Shown piece after piece: positions 16,625 to 25,687 of a stretch of DNA of 64,000 nucleotides. The notes under the pieces were generated by a model that was given only the letters and a program-made list of their open reading frames with translations, was not told where the DNA came from and did no database searches. Source of the DNA: Mycobacterium sp. WUMAC-067 (GTDB taxonomy: Bacteria > Actinomycetota > Actinomycetes > Mycobacteriales > Mycobacteriaceae). Both the position numbers and the translations under genes were made by a program. The stretch lies in contig NZ_JAEKMI010000026.1 of NCBI RefSeq assembly GCF_020217485.1, positions 1 through 64,000 of the forward strand, in the 5' to 3' direction. Position 1 is the stretch's first letter. The number at the start of each line of letters is the position of its first letter.

Positions 16625-17095
16625 TCAGCCCGCGTAGCGATCCCGCAGTTTGCTCAGCGTCGCCTCGATGCCCGAGGCGTTCGCCTTCGCGAAGCCCATC
16701 CGCTCGTAGTACTTCAGTTTGTTCTTCAGCGCACCGGCATCGCGGTAGTCGAACGTCTCGGTGACCTGCGTCAGGGTTGGTGACAGCGCCTCGAATTCCC
16801 ACCGCCAGCGGTGACCCAGCGGGTGACGCCATTCGACCACCTCGTTGGGCGTCAGGGCGGTGATCGTGCTGGTGATGCGGTAGGGCAGGCCGAACATCTT
16901 CATGTGCGTCGAAAACTTCGAGCCCTCAAGGAGTTGCGCGGGCATGGTGATGTTGTCGCGCACCGTGCCCGACCCGTCGAGTTCGTGGTGACGCCGAGGA
17001 TCCGCGACCATGGCGTACAGCTCGGCGGCGGGGGCGGCGACTTCGACCCTGCGGCTCACCTGGCGGGGTCCCCGGTCGACAACGGTGACGGTCAT
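16625..17095 (-). CDS. SRPBCC family protein
   Basis: A 156-residue START-like protein. SRRVEVAAPAAELYAMVADP is the first strand and helix, and VVEWRHPLGHRWRWEFEAL is the conserved central strand pair of this subgroup. It should bind a hydrophobic ligand. It lies 39 bases downstream of the broken LysR gene on the same strand and may have been co-transcribed with it. Confidence 0.83.
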   Translation of the reverse strand: MTVTVVDRGPRQVSRRVEVAAPAAELYAMVADPRRHHELDGSGTVRDNITMPAQLLEGSKFSTHMKMFGLPYRITSTITALTPNEVVEWRHPLGHRWRWEFEALSPTLTQVTETFDYRDAGALKNKLKYYERMGFAKANASGIEATLSKLRDRYAG

Positions 17096-17134
17096 TGCGA
17101 ATCTCCTTTCCGCTATCCGGCAGCGTAATCCCGT

Positions 17135-18099
17135 CTAGCTCTGCGGCTCGGGAATGTTGGGATCCCACACCGGCGACGGCTCGAAACGCGCCGGCCAGAT
17201 GCCGGATTTGGTCAACCGTGCGACCTCTTCGCGCAACACGATTCCGATCTTCGCCGCGAATTCGCGGGGCAGTTCCAGCGCCGCGGTGGCAGCCACGCCA
17301 AGCTGTTGGTTGAGCTGGGGTTCGCAGATCGACGTCCACCGCAGCCGTCCCGCCTCCACCTCGGCGCCGCACGCCGCCATCGGCAGCACCGCATAGCCGA
17401 GTCCAGCCTCGACCAGATGCTTGGACACCTCCACCGAATCGGTCGAAAAGCGGGCCGTGAGGGCAACTTTGAGCCGAAGCGCGGTGTTCTCCAAGGTGTT
17501 TCGAATGCCGGTCTGTGCGCTGGGCATGACCAGCGGCAGCTTGGCGAGGTCGGTGAAGCACATCGGGCCGGCGGGCGAGAGCTCCGACGCGGGTCCCCCG
17601 ACCAGCACGAGGTCCTCGATCACCAGGTGCCGGAAGAACAGCCGGTCGTCGGCGACCGGGTTGATCACCGCCAGGTCGATCGCGCCCTTGAGCAGGCGCT
17701 GCACCAGGTCGTCGGTTTCGGCGACGGCGATGTGGAAATGAACGTTGGGGAACGCGGCTCCCAGGCTCGCCGCCAGCGGCGCGGTCAAAACGCCGGCGGC
17801 CGTGGGCACCACGCCGAAGAGCAGCCCACGCTCGATGCGCGCCAACGTGATGCCGCGTACCGGACCGCCAGCTCCAGCTGACGCAGCGGTGCGGCGGTGG
17901 AGGAGCGCAGCCGTTCGCCCTCCTCGGTGAGACGCACCCCGCGCCGCGTCCGCTCGAACAGCGTGATGCCCAGGTCCTCCTCCAGCAGCCGGATCTGGCG
18001 GCTGAGCGCGGGCTGGGCGATGCCCAGCACCGCGGCCGCGCGGGTGATCGAGCCTTCCTCCGCGATCCGCAGGAAGTACTTGAGCCGGTGGGTATCCAT
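17135..18099 (-). pseudogene. LysR family regulator, broken by a frameshift
   Basis: The N-terminal helix-turn-helix (DTHRLKYFLRIAEEGSITRA through LAVRY) is in one frame from 18099, and the whole effector-binding domain (LARIERGLLFGVVPTAAGVL to the end at 17135) is in another. Both parts are well conserved and would make a normal protein of about 320 residues. The frames meet near 17843-17850, where restoring one C gives the expected ASPLARIERG. The gene is therefore inactivated by a one-base deletion, or the base call is wrong. It would have controlled the divergent SDR-sulfotransferase operon at 18234. Confidence 0.82.
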
Positions 18100-18233
18100 C
18101 GTCCATCTCTATCAGGCATACAAATTCGGCATGATTGATTTCCCGAATCGGTATTACCTCCTGGCCATGAAGCCGCCATATCGTCAGCCAGGTGGGGTGG
18201 CGATGCCGTCCCGGTCTGGCTGAGGAAAGGTCG

Positions 18234-19112
18234 ATGATGACGGTTCAGGACCAACAGGATTGGGTGCAGCTGCTCGGGCTGGATCGGTTGCCCGAGCACA
18301 TTGTCGGCAAGCGCGTCACCGACCTGATGGACCTGACCGGCAAGAAGGCTTTCGTCACGGGCGCCGGCGGCGACGGCCTGGGGCAGGCGACCGCCAACCG
18401 GCTGGCCGGCTGCGGCGCCGATGTCGCGCTGATCGGCCGCACCTTCGAGAAGGTCGAACGCCGCGCCAAGGAGGTCGAACAGCGCTGGGGCGTGCGGGCC
18501 ATCCCCGTCAGGGCCGACATGTCCGACTGGGACCAGGTGCACGACGCGGTCGACGAGGCCCACGACGAACTCGGCGGGCTCGACATCATGGTGAACAACC
18601 CGGTGATGGTGGCCGCGGGCCCTTTTGAGAAGCAGACCAAGCAAGACATCGATTACACGGTGCTGGGCTCCCTGACCATGATGATGTACGGCGCGCACGC
18701 TGCTCTGCAGCACATGCTCGACCAGGGCTCGGGCAAGATCATCAACATCGGGTCGGTCGGCGGACGCATCCAGCAGCGCGGCCTGGTGGTCTACAACGCA
18801 TGCAAGGCCGGCGTCATCGGGTTCACCCGGAACCTCGCCCACGAGGTCGCGCCGCGCGGTGTCAATGTATTGGGCGTGGCGCCGGGCATCATGATCAACC
18901 CGCAGCTGCGCCAGTACCTGCTCGATCCGCAGGACGACCAACAACGCGCCGGCCGCGGCGCCATCCAGGAAGCGATCACGCACCAGGTCCAGCTGGGGCG
19001 CGCGTCGTTGCCCGAAGAGGCCGCCAACATGGTCGCGTTCCTGGCGTCCGAGGCGGCCGATTACCTGTGCGGGCAAACCATCGACGTCGCCGGCGGCCAG
19101 TGGATGGGTTGA
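18234..19112 (+). CDS. SDR family oxidoreductase
   Basis: A 292-residue SDR with a 35-residue N-terminal extension before the Rossmann domain. The cofactor motif is TGAGGDGLG near residue 42, and the catalytic pair sits in the NIGSVGG strand and YNACK. NNAG is replaced by NNPV. GAGGAAAGG precedes the ATG at 18234; a second ATG follows immediately. It is the first gene of a five-gene operon and lies divergent from the broken LysR regulator. Confidence 0.87.
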   Translation: MMTVQDQQDWVQLLGLDRLPEHIVGKRVTDLMDLTGKKAFVTGAGGDGLGQATANRLAGCGADVALIGRTFEKVERRAKEVEQRWGVRAIPVRADMSDWDQVHDAVDEAHDELGGLDIMVNNPVMVAAGPFEKQTKQDIDYTVLGSLTMMMYGAHAALQHMLDQGSGKIINIGSVGGRIQQRGLVVYNACKAGVIGFTRNLAHEVAPRGVNVLGVAPGIMINPQLRQYLLDPQDDQQRAGRGAIQEAITHQVQLGRASLPEEAANMVAFLASEAADYLCGQTIDVAGGQWMG

Positions 19113-19156
19113 GCTCTGCCGCAGCCACTTTCACCAAGGACGCCAAGGAGATTGCC

Positions 19157-20317
19157 GTGCTGACACCCGGTGAGGCGATGGAGGAGGCCGCGGCGCGGAC
19201 CGGACTCACCGACTTCGGCGACGACTCCTTCATCGAAGGCCTGACCGTCCTGCTGTCGGCATTGCGGGACGAGTCGCACCTGAACGAGCGCGGGGAAACC
19301 TTTCTCCGCCAACGCATCACGGGCTACCTGGCGCAGCGGCTGCAGGTCGAGGACTGGTTTCGGCGGCACCCGGAGATCGGCGACGTGCCCATCCGCGAGC
19401 CGCTGGTCGGCCTGGGTCTGCCCCGCACCGGATCCACCGCCCTGTCGCTGCTGCTGGCCCAGGATCCCGACGTGCGGTACCTGCGCCGGTGGGAGTCGAC
19501 GCAACCCTGCCCCCCGCCCTCGACGGTGCGGGGCGTTGATCCACGCGTCCCGCCCGACCAGGGTGAGATGGTCGGGACCCGCCGCCACGTCCCCGGTGAC
19601 ACGCACGGCCCCATGGAGTGCCACGAGCTGATGGCGCTCGATTTCAAGTCGCACATCTTCCAGTCGTTCGCCGAAATCCCCTCGTATTCAACGTGGCTGG
19701 TGGAGCGCGCCGACCTCACCCCGACCTTTCGCTATCAGCGGCGGGTGATGCAGCTGCTGCAGTGGGGCGAACCGGAGCGGCGGTGGCGGTTGAAGTGCCC
19801 GTCCCACGTGTTGTGGCTCGACGCCCTGGACGCGGCGTTCCCGGACGCGCGATTCGTGATGACCCATCGCGACCCCACCGACGTCCTGTTGTCGGTGGCC
19901 GACCTGTACGCCGACATCATCGGGTCGTTCAACACCCGAATCGACCGCCGGTACATCGGTCGACTCAACGTCGAGCATTGGTCACTCGGCATGGAGCGCG
20001 CGCTGCAGTTCCGCGCGGCCGGCGCGGACGATCGGTTCTACGACATCGACTTTCGCGCCATGCAGGCCGACCCGATCGGTGAGGTCGCCGGCCTGTACGC
20101 ATGGCTGGGCGCCCCCGTGTCCGACGAGTTCGAGGCCCGCATGCACAGTTGGTGGGAGCACGCCGCCGCGGAGCGCGAGCCGAGCTCGCACGCCGACCCG
20201 GTGGAGTTTGGCATCGATCTCGACGAGGTTCGGCCCCGGTTCGCACGCTATGTGGACAGCGCACGGCGATGGACGCGGCATCCAAACGTAAGGAGTGAGA
20301 AGAACAATGGCGGTTGA
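19157..20317 (+). CDS. Sulfotransferase family protein
   Basis: A 386-residue PAPS-dependent sulfotransferase-like protein. The 5'-phosphosulfate loop is GLGLPRTGSTALS near residue 90 and the 3'-phosphate motif is RFVMTHRDPTDVLLSV near residue 233. The ending is the long Trp-rich C-terminal helix usual in the mycobacterial Sulfotransfer_3 group. I start at the GTG at 19157 because AAGGAG sits six bases upstream. The gene overlaps the next by 11 bases. Its place among dehydrogenases suggests sulfation of a lipid or sterol-like alcohol. Confidence 0.85.
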   Translation: MLTPGEAMEEAAARTGLTDFGDDSFIEGLTVLLSALRDESHLNERGETFLRQRITGYLAQRLQVEDWFRRHPEIGDVPIREPLVGLGLPRTGSTALSLLLAQDPDVRYLRRWESTQPCPPPSTVRGVDPRVPPDQGEMVGTRRHVPGDTHGPMECHELMALDFKSHIFQSFAEIPSYSTWLVERADLTPTFRYQRRVMQLLQWGEPERRWRLKCPSHVLWLDALDAAFPDARFVMTHRDPTDVLLSVADLYADIIGSFNTRIDRRYIGRLNVEHWSLGMERALQFRAAGADDRFYDIDFRAMQADPIGEVAGLYAWLGAPVSDEFEARMHSWWEHAAAEREPSSHADPVEFGIDLDEVRPRFARYVDSARRWTRHPNVRSEKNNGG

Positions 20318-21371
20318 TCTCACCGGCGGCATCGACCCGTCGCGAGAGTACGTGCTGGCGCAGCGCCCCGAGGATCCGGAGATGCGTGACTCGGTCAGCT
20401 TCTGGGTGGTCGACGACCGCGGACAGATCGGCCTGCCGCGTGTCGGAATCGAGGCGGTGGGCGCCAATTGGGACTCCCACGACATCCAGATCAATGCGGC
20501 GTTTCCCGACGGGCGCGTCTACCGGCTGCGCACCAACGGGCCCTCGCTGCCCACCCGCGGCGCCGACGGGCGGCCCACGGTGCTCGGTGCCGGCGGCCTG
20601 GCCTTTCAGTGCGTCGACCCCTTCGATACCTGGACGATGTCCTACGACGGGCCGGCCGTGCAGACTTCGTCGGCCGATCTGGTCGACGGCAAGAAGGACG
20701 GCCCGTCGGTGGACATCGGCTTTCACGTCGAGGCGAAGATGGCGGTGCCCCCGTGGGTCCAGGGGGCGCTGCAGGCCGATGCCGACGCGCAGCTCAGAAC
20801 GACCGCGGTCGGCGAGATCATGGGCGGGCCGAGGTATGAGCAATTGTTCACCGCCACAGGGGAATTCCGGGTGGGCGGCGAGCGCAACGCCTTCACCGGG
20901 AGCGGCCTGCGAATCCGCCGTACCGGGGTGCGCAAGCTCGCCGGTTTCTGGGGCCACTGCTGGCAGTCGGCCGTGTTCGGCAGCGGCCGCGCCTTCGGCT
21001 ACATCGCCTACCCGCCGCGTGCGGACGGCGAGCCGACCTTCAATGAAGGGTTCGTCTTCACCGGCGACGGCGGCCTGGTCCCGGCGCGGGCGGTGCGGGC
21101 GCCGTGGCTGACGCGCCTGCGACCACTCGGCGAGGATGCCTCACTGGTACTGGAGACCGCCAACGGACTGGTCGAAATCACCGGCGAGACAGTGTTTTCC
21201 ACGCACGACGTGCACCACAACGACGACATGTACTCCATGCACGCCCTCAAACGGGAGATGGCCGACTTCCCCGCCGTCCAGCAGGCCGGTGTGCGCTACC
21301 GATGGGACGGCGAAGAAACGTACGGCATGCTGGAACGCTCCAACCCGCTCGACAAGATCGCGCGCGACTGA
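20307..21371 (+). CDS. Hypothetical protein, lipocalin/AttH-CrtC-like
   Basis: A 354-residue protein made mostly of beta strands. Repeated Trp- and Gly-rich strands (DTWTMSYDGP, FRVGGERNAFTGSGLRIRR, FWGHCWQSAVFGSGRAFGY) resemble the AttH/CrtC and DUF7064/7065-type double-lipocalin proteins found next to phosphotransferases and SDRs in mycobacteria. It may bind or modify a hydrophobic substrate. AAGGAG lies 11 bases before the ATG at 20307, inside the sulfotransferase gene. It shares fold-like features with the product of 51922-53058. Family assignment is by eye and tentative. Confidence 0.7.
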   Translation: MAVDLTGGIDPSREYVLAQRPEDPEMRDSVSFWVVDDRGQIGLPRVGIEAVGANWDSHDIQINAAFPDGRVYRLRTNGPSLPTRGADGRPTVLGAGGLAFQCVDPFDTWTMSYDGPAVQTSSADLVDGKKDGPSVDIGFHVEAKMAVPPWVQGALQADADAQLRTTAVGEIMGGPRYEQLFTATGEFRVGGERNAFTGSGLRIRRTGVRKLAGFWGHCWQSAVFGSGRAFGYIAYPPRADGEPTFNEGFVFTGDGGLVPARAVRAPWLTRLRPLGEDASLVLETANGLVEITGETVFSTHDVHHNDDMYSMHALKREMADFPAVQQAGVRYRWDGEETYGMLERSNPLDKIARD

Positions 21372-21389
21372 AGGGAACCCACACCAGAC

Positions 21390-22211
21390 ATGAGCCAGCC
21401 ACTCTCGGGAAAGGTCGCGCTGATCACCGGCGCCGCGCGCGGACAGGGCCGGGCACACGCCGTGCGCCTTTCGGCCGACGGCGCCGACATCATCGCGATC
21501 GATCTCGCCGGGCCGCTGCCGCCGAGCGTCCCCTACGACTCGCCGACGCCCGACGATCTGGCCGAAACCGCGCGGCTGGTGAGCGCGAACGGCCGGCGGA
21601 TCGTGACCGCCGAAGCCGACATCCGCGACCTGGACGCGCTGGCGGCCGCGGTGGATGAGGCGGTCGGCGAGCTGGGCCGGCTCGACGTCATCGTCGCCAA
21701 CGCCGGGATCTGCAGCCCCGCACCCTGGGATCGGATCACCGCGCAGGATTTCCGAGACACCATCGACACCAACGTGATTGGCACCTGGAACACCGTGATG
21801 GCGGGGGTGCGGCACATCATCGACGGCGGCCGCGGCGGTTCGATCATCCTGATCGGTTCGGCGGCCGGCATCAAGATGCAGTCGTTCATGATCCACTACA
21901 CCGCAAGCAAACACGCCGTCGTGGGGATGGCGCGGGCGTTCGCCGCCGAGCTCGGCCGGTACAACATTCGCGTCAACAGCCTCAACCCCGGCGCGGTCGC
22001 CACCCCGATGGGCACCGGCCGGATGCGGGAAGCGTTGCAAGCCGCCGCCGACGACTACCCGCACCTGCGGGGCATGCACAAACCGCTGCTGCCCGAAGGA
22101 ATTGCGCAGCCGGAGGACATCGCCGACGCCGTGGCCTGGCTGGCCTCCGACCAATCCAGATTGGTCACCGCAACCCAGGTTTCGGTCGACATCGGCGTCG
22201 GGTACGTGTGA
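21390..22211 (+). CDS. Mycofactocin-coupled SDR family oxidoreductase
   Basis: A 273-residue SDR with TGAARGQG near residue 14, ANAG near residue 107 and catalytic YTASK near residue 168. After beta 2 it has the extra loop IDLAGPLPPSVPYDSPTPDD, the hallmark insertion of the mycofactocin-associated SDR family, whose NAD is thought to stay bound and be recycled through the redox peptide mycofactocin. It sits 18 bases after the lipocalin-like gene and overlaps the next SDR by one base. Confidence 0.87.
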   Translation: MSQPLSGKVALITGAARGQGRAHAVRLSADGADIIAIDLAGPLPPSVPYDSPTPDDLAETARLVSANGRRIVTAEADIRDLDALAAAVDEAVGELGRLDVIVANAGICSPAPWDRITAQDFRDTIDTNVIGTWNTVMAGVRHIIDGGRGGSIILIGSAAGIKMQSFMIHYTASKHAVVGMARAFAAELGRYNIRVNSLNPGAVATPMGTGRMREALQAAADDYPHLRGMHKPLLPEGIAQPEDIADAVAWLASDQSRLVTATQVSVDIGVGYV

Positions 22212-22981
22212 TGCGCGGCCTGGCCGGCAAGACATTCGTGGTCGCCGGGGGCGCCACCGGGATCGGCGCGGCCACCGCCGAACGCCTCGCCGACGAAGGC
22301 GCCCACGTCGCCATCGGCGACAACAACATCGCGGGTGCCACCGCCACCGCGGAGCGGATCGAGTCCGCCGGCGGCCGCGCGATCGCCATCGAATTCGACC
22401 TCGCCGACGAACAATCCGTGCGGCGCCTCGTCGAAACGACGCTGCAAGAGTTCGGGGCCATCGACGGCCTGCACAACGTGGGCGCCGATCTGTCGGAGAA
22501 AAACCTCGGACGCGACACCACGATCCTCGATACCGGGATGGACGTCTGGCAGCGCACGCTCGACGTCAACCTGCTCGGGTATGTCCGCACGATCCGCGCC
22601 GTCCTGCCGCACCTGCTCGCCCGGGGTGGGGGCAGCATCGTGAACACCTCGTCCGGCGCCGCCCTGGGCAGCGACCCCCTGCACGTCGCCTATGGCGCCT
22701 CGAAGGCCGCGGTGAACCACCTGACCCGGCACGTGGCCGTCAATTGGGGCAAACACAACATCCGCAGCAACGGCGTCATGCCGGGCCTGGTGATGGGCGA
22801 AACCCAGGAGCGGCAGAACGACGTCGCGCTGCAGCAGGCCTTCCTGACGTTCGGCAAGACGAGCCGGCTGGGCAGGCCGGACGACCTCGCGGCGATCACC
22901 GCGTTCCTGCTGTCCGACGACGCCGAGTGGATCACCGGCCAGGTGTGGTACATCGGCGGCGGGTCACACCTGCGCCAGTAG
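22211..22981 (+). CDS. SDR family oxidoreductase
   Basis: A 256-residue SDR with AGGATGIG near residue 12, HNVGA at the NNAG position and catalytic YGASK near residue 156. NTSSG carries the Ser. The C-terminal WITGQVWYIGGGSHLRQ is typical. The ATG overlaps the stop of the mycofactocin-type SDR by one base; a GTG directly before it is an alternative. It ends the five-gene operon. Confidence 0.87.
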   Translation: MRGLAGKTFVVAGGATGIGAATAERLADEGAHVAIGDNNIAGATATAERIESAGGRAIAIEFDLADEQSVRRLVETTLQEFGAIDGLHNVGADLSEKNLGRDTTILDTGMDVWQRTLDVNLLGYVRTIRAVLPHLLARGGGSIVNTSSGAALGSDPLHVAYGASKAAVNHLTRHVAVNWGKHNIRSNGVMPGLVMGETQERQNDVALQQAFLTFGKTSRLGRPDDLAAITAFLLSDDAEWITGQVWYIGGGSHLRQ

Positions 22982-23046
22982 CCCGAACCCCCGGGCAGGC
23001 ACAATGGTGGGGTCAAGACGGCAGCGGGGTATCGAGAAGGAGCGGC

Positions 23047-23259
23047 ATGCCCACCAGCGAATATCGGGTGAGCGGGATGAGTTGCGCGCACTGCGAGGCC
23101 GCCGTGCAGAGCGAGGTCACCCGAATCCCCGGCGTCGAGGGCGTGACGGTCAGCGCCGACACCGGCCGGCTCGTCGTCACGAGCGCGCTGCCCATCGACG
23201 CGGACGTCGTGCTCGGCGCGGTCGACGAGGCCGGCTTTGAGGCCGTCCTGGTCGCATGA
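23047..23259 (+). CDS. CopZ-like heavy-metal-associated domain protein
   Basis: A 70-residue stand-alone HMA domain. The metal site is GMSCAHCEAAV near residue 11, and the beta-alpha-beta-beta-alpha-beta order ends in VDEAGFEAVLV. It should carry Cu(I) to the ATPase encoded next. AAGGAG lies just before the ATG at 23047. Its stop overlaps the ATG of the next frame (ATGA), so translation is coupled. Confidence 0.87.
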   Translation: MPTSEYRVSGMSCAHCEAAVQSEVTRIPGVEGVTVSADTGRLVVTSALPIDADVVLGAVDEAGFEAVLVA

Positions 23260-25532
23260 GCACGCCCCCACGGCACATCGACGAGGGCGCCCTGCCCGCC
23301 GACGACGCTTCGGCCGCCACCACACCCCCCATCGAGCTTGAGATCACGGGGATGACCTGCGCTTCCTGCGCGGCCCGGATCGAAAAGAAACTCAACAAGC
23401 TCGACGGCGTCGCCGCCACTGTCAACTACGCGACCGAGAAGGCCGTCGTCAGCGCCCCCGCCGGGTACGACCCGCGGATGCTGATCGCCGAGATCGAAAA
23501 GGCCGGCTACGCGGCCGCCGTGGCGTGACGCTCGCCGGAGCGCGATCCCGAGCTGGCGTCGCTGCGCCGACGTGTGATCACCGCCGCCGTGCTGGCCGTC
23601 CCGGTGATCGCCATGGCCATGGTTCCCGCGTGGCAGTTTCCTCACTGGCACTGGGCATCACTGGCGTTGACGGCTCCGGTCGTGCTGTGGTGCGGGCTGC
23701 CCTTCCACGCGGCCGCCTGGACCAACCTCAAACGCGGCGTCGCCACGATGGACACCCTGGTCTCGATCGGGACCCTGGCCGCGTTCCTCTGGTCGCTCTA
23801 CGCGCTGTTTCTGGGGACGGCCGCCCAGCCGGGTATGCAGCACGACTTCGAGCTGACCGTCGGGCGCGACGACGCCCCGTGCCACGTCTACTTCGAGGTG
23901 GCCGCCGGCGTGACCCTGTTCGTCCTGGCCGGGCGGTACTTCGAGAAGCGGGCCAAGCGGTCCGCCGGCGACGCGCTGCGCGCGCTGGTGGCACTGGGCG
24001 CCAAGGACGTCGGGGTATTGCGTGGTGGCAGCGAGACCCGGCTGCCGATCGAGCGGCTGGCGGTCGGCGACGAGTTCGTCGTGCGTCCCGGCGAAAGGAT
24101 CGCGACCGACGGGATCGTCGTCGCGGGTTCCTCGGCCGTCGATGCCGCCATGCTGACCGGCGAGTCCGTCCCCGTCGAGGTCGGCGAGGGTGACCCCGTC
24201 ACCGGCGGCACCGTCAACGCCGGGGGCCGGCTTGTCGTCCGCGCCACCGGGATTGGCGACGATACCCAGCTGGCGCAGATGGTCAAGCTCGTCGAACGGG
24301 CCCAATCCGGCAAGGCGCGGGTGCAGCGCCTGGCGGACCGCGTTTCCGGCGTGTTCGTTCCCGTCGTCCTGGCGCTCGCGGCGGCGACCCTCGGCGGTTG
24401 GCTCGCGGCGGGCTTCTCGCCCACCACCGCGCTGACGGCGGCCGTCGCGGTGCTGATCATCGCCTGCCCGTGCGCGATGGGGCTGGCGACTCCGACCGCC
24501 CTGTTGGTCGGCACCGGCCGGGCGGCTCAGCTCGGCGTCCTGATCCAGGGACCCGAAGTGCTGGAGTCCACCCGCAGGATCGACACGATCGTGCTCGACA
24601 AGACCGGCACGGTCACCACCGGCCGGATGACCCTGGTCGATGTGATCGACGGGTCGGGAACCGACCGCGCGACGCTGTTGCGGTACGCCGGGGGCCTGGA
24701 AGCCGCCTCCGAACACCCCATCGCGCAGGCCATCGCCCGGGCCGCCGCGGCGCAACTCGGCGCGCTCCCCGCGCCCGCGGACTTCGCGGGCGTCCACGGC
24801 ATGGGCGTGCACGGCACGGTCGACGGTCATGCCGTCGTCGTCGGGCGCGCGAGCCTGCTGACCGAGCGCGGTCTGCGCCTCGACGCCGCGCTCGACGCGG
24901 CCAAGGCCCGGGCGGAGGGCGAGGGCAAAACGGCCGTCGTCGTCGGCTGGGACGGCGTGGCCCGGGGGCTGTTGGTGGTCGCCGACACCGTCAAACCGTC
25001 CAGCGCCGAAGCCGTGCGGCAATTCAAGGGGCTCGGCCTGACCCCGGTGCTGCTCACCGGCGACCACCACACCGTCGCCGCCCGCATCGCCGACGAACTC
25101 GGCATCGCCGAGGTGATCGCCGACGCGATGCCCGCCGACAAGGTCGCGGCCGTCAAGCGTTTGCAAGCCGAGGGCAAGGTGGTCGCCATGGTCGGCGATG
25201 GCGTCAACGACGCCGCCGCACTGGCCGCCGCCGACCTGGGTCTGGCCATGGGCACCGGCACCGACGTCGCGATCGAGGCCGCCGACCTGACCGTGATCCG
25301 CGACGACCTGCGTGCGGCCGTGGACGCGATCCGGCTCTCGCGGCGGACGCTGGCCACCATCAAGGCCAACCTGGTGTGGGCGTTCGGCTACAACCTCGCC
25401 GCGATCCCCCTCGCCGCGCTCGGCATGCTCAACCCGATGCTGGCCGGCGCCGCCATGGCGCTGTCCAGCGTTCTCGTGGTCGGGAACAGCCTGCGGCTGC
25501 GCTCGTTCACCAGCGTCATCACCGACGCGTGA
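23256..25532 (+). pseudogene. Copper-type P1B ATPase split by an in-frame TGA
   Basis: One continuous frame encodes a Cu(I)-ATPase but contains a single TGA at 23526-23528. Before it are 90 residues with an HMA domain (GMTCASCAARI). After it the frame runs on as RSPERDPELASLRRR into the first membrane helix. A GTG at 23574 could restart synthesis of a 652-residue core, but without a clear ribosome site. The core is intact: TGES, CPC in IIACPCAMGLATPTA, DKTGTVTTG, EHPIAQAI, GDGVNDAAAL, and the YN and MxxSS copper-type motifs in the last helices. Replacing TGA by CGA would give a normal protein of about 758 residues. It may work as two polypeptides or be inactive. Confidence 0.8.
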
Positions 25533-25618
25533 ACCGCGCCGAACGTTGGGCCGGCGGGCCGCGGTCGTATGCGATAGTGGGTCCGGCCGCCGTCTGCCGA
25601 GACCCCGACCGGCCCCCG

Positions 25619-25645
25619 GACAATCACGACAATCACGACAATCAC
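25619..25645. repeat. Three tandem copies of a 9-bp unit
   Basis: GACAATCAC is repeated three times without gap at 25619-25627, 25628-25636 and 25637-25645. It lies in the gap between the ATPase and the esterase gene, 43 bases before the esterase start. Copy number could vary among strains. Confidence 0.75.
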
Positions 25646-25687
25646 CGCACCCTCGCGCAGCGATCGATCTAGCAAAGGTCACGACCG

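Noticed and set aside
18800..19156. An extended start for the sulfotransferase inside the preceding SDR gene
   Set aside because: The extension is low-complexity shadow translation; GTG at 19157 has a good AAGGAG.
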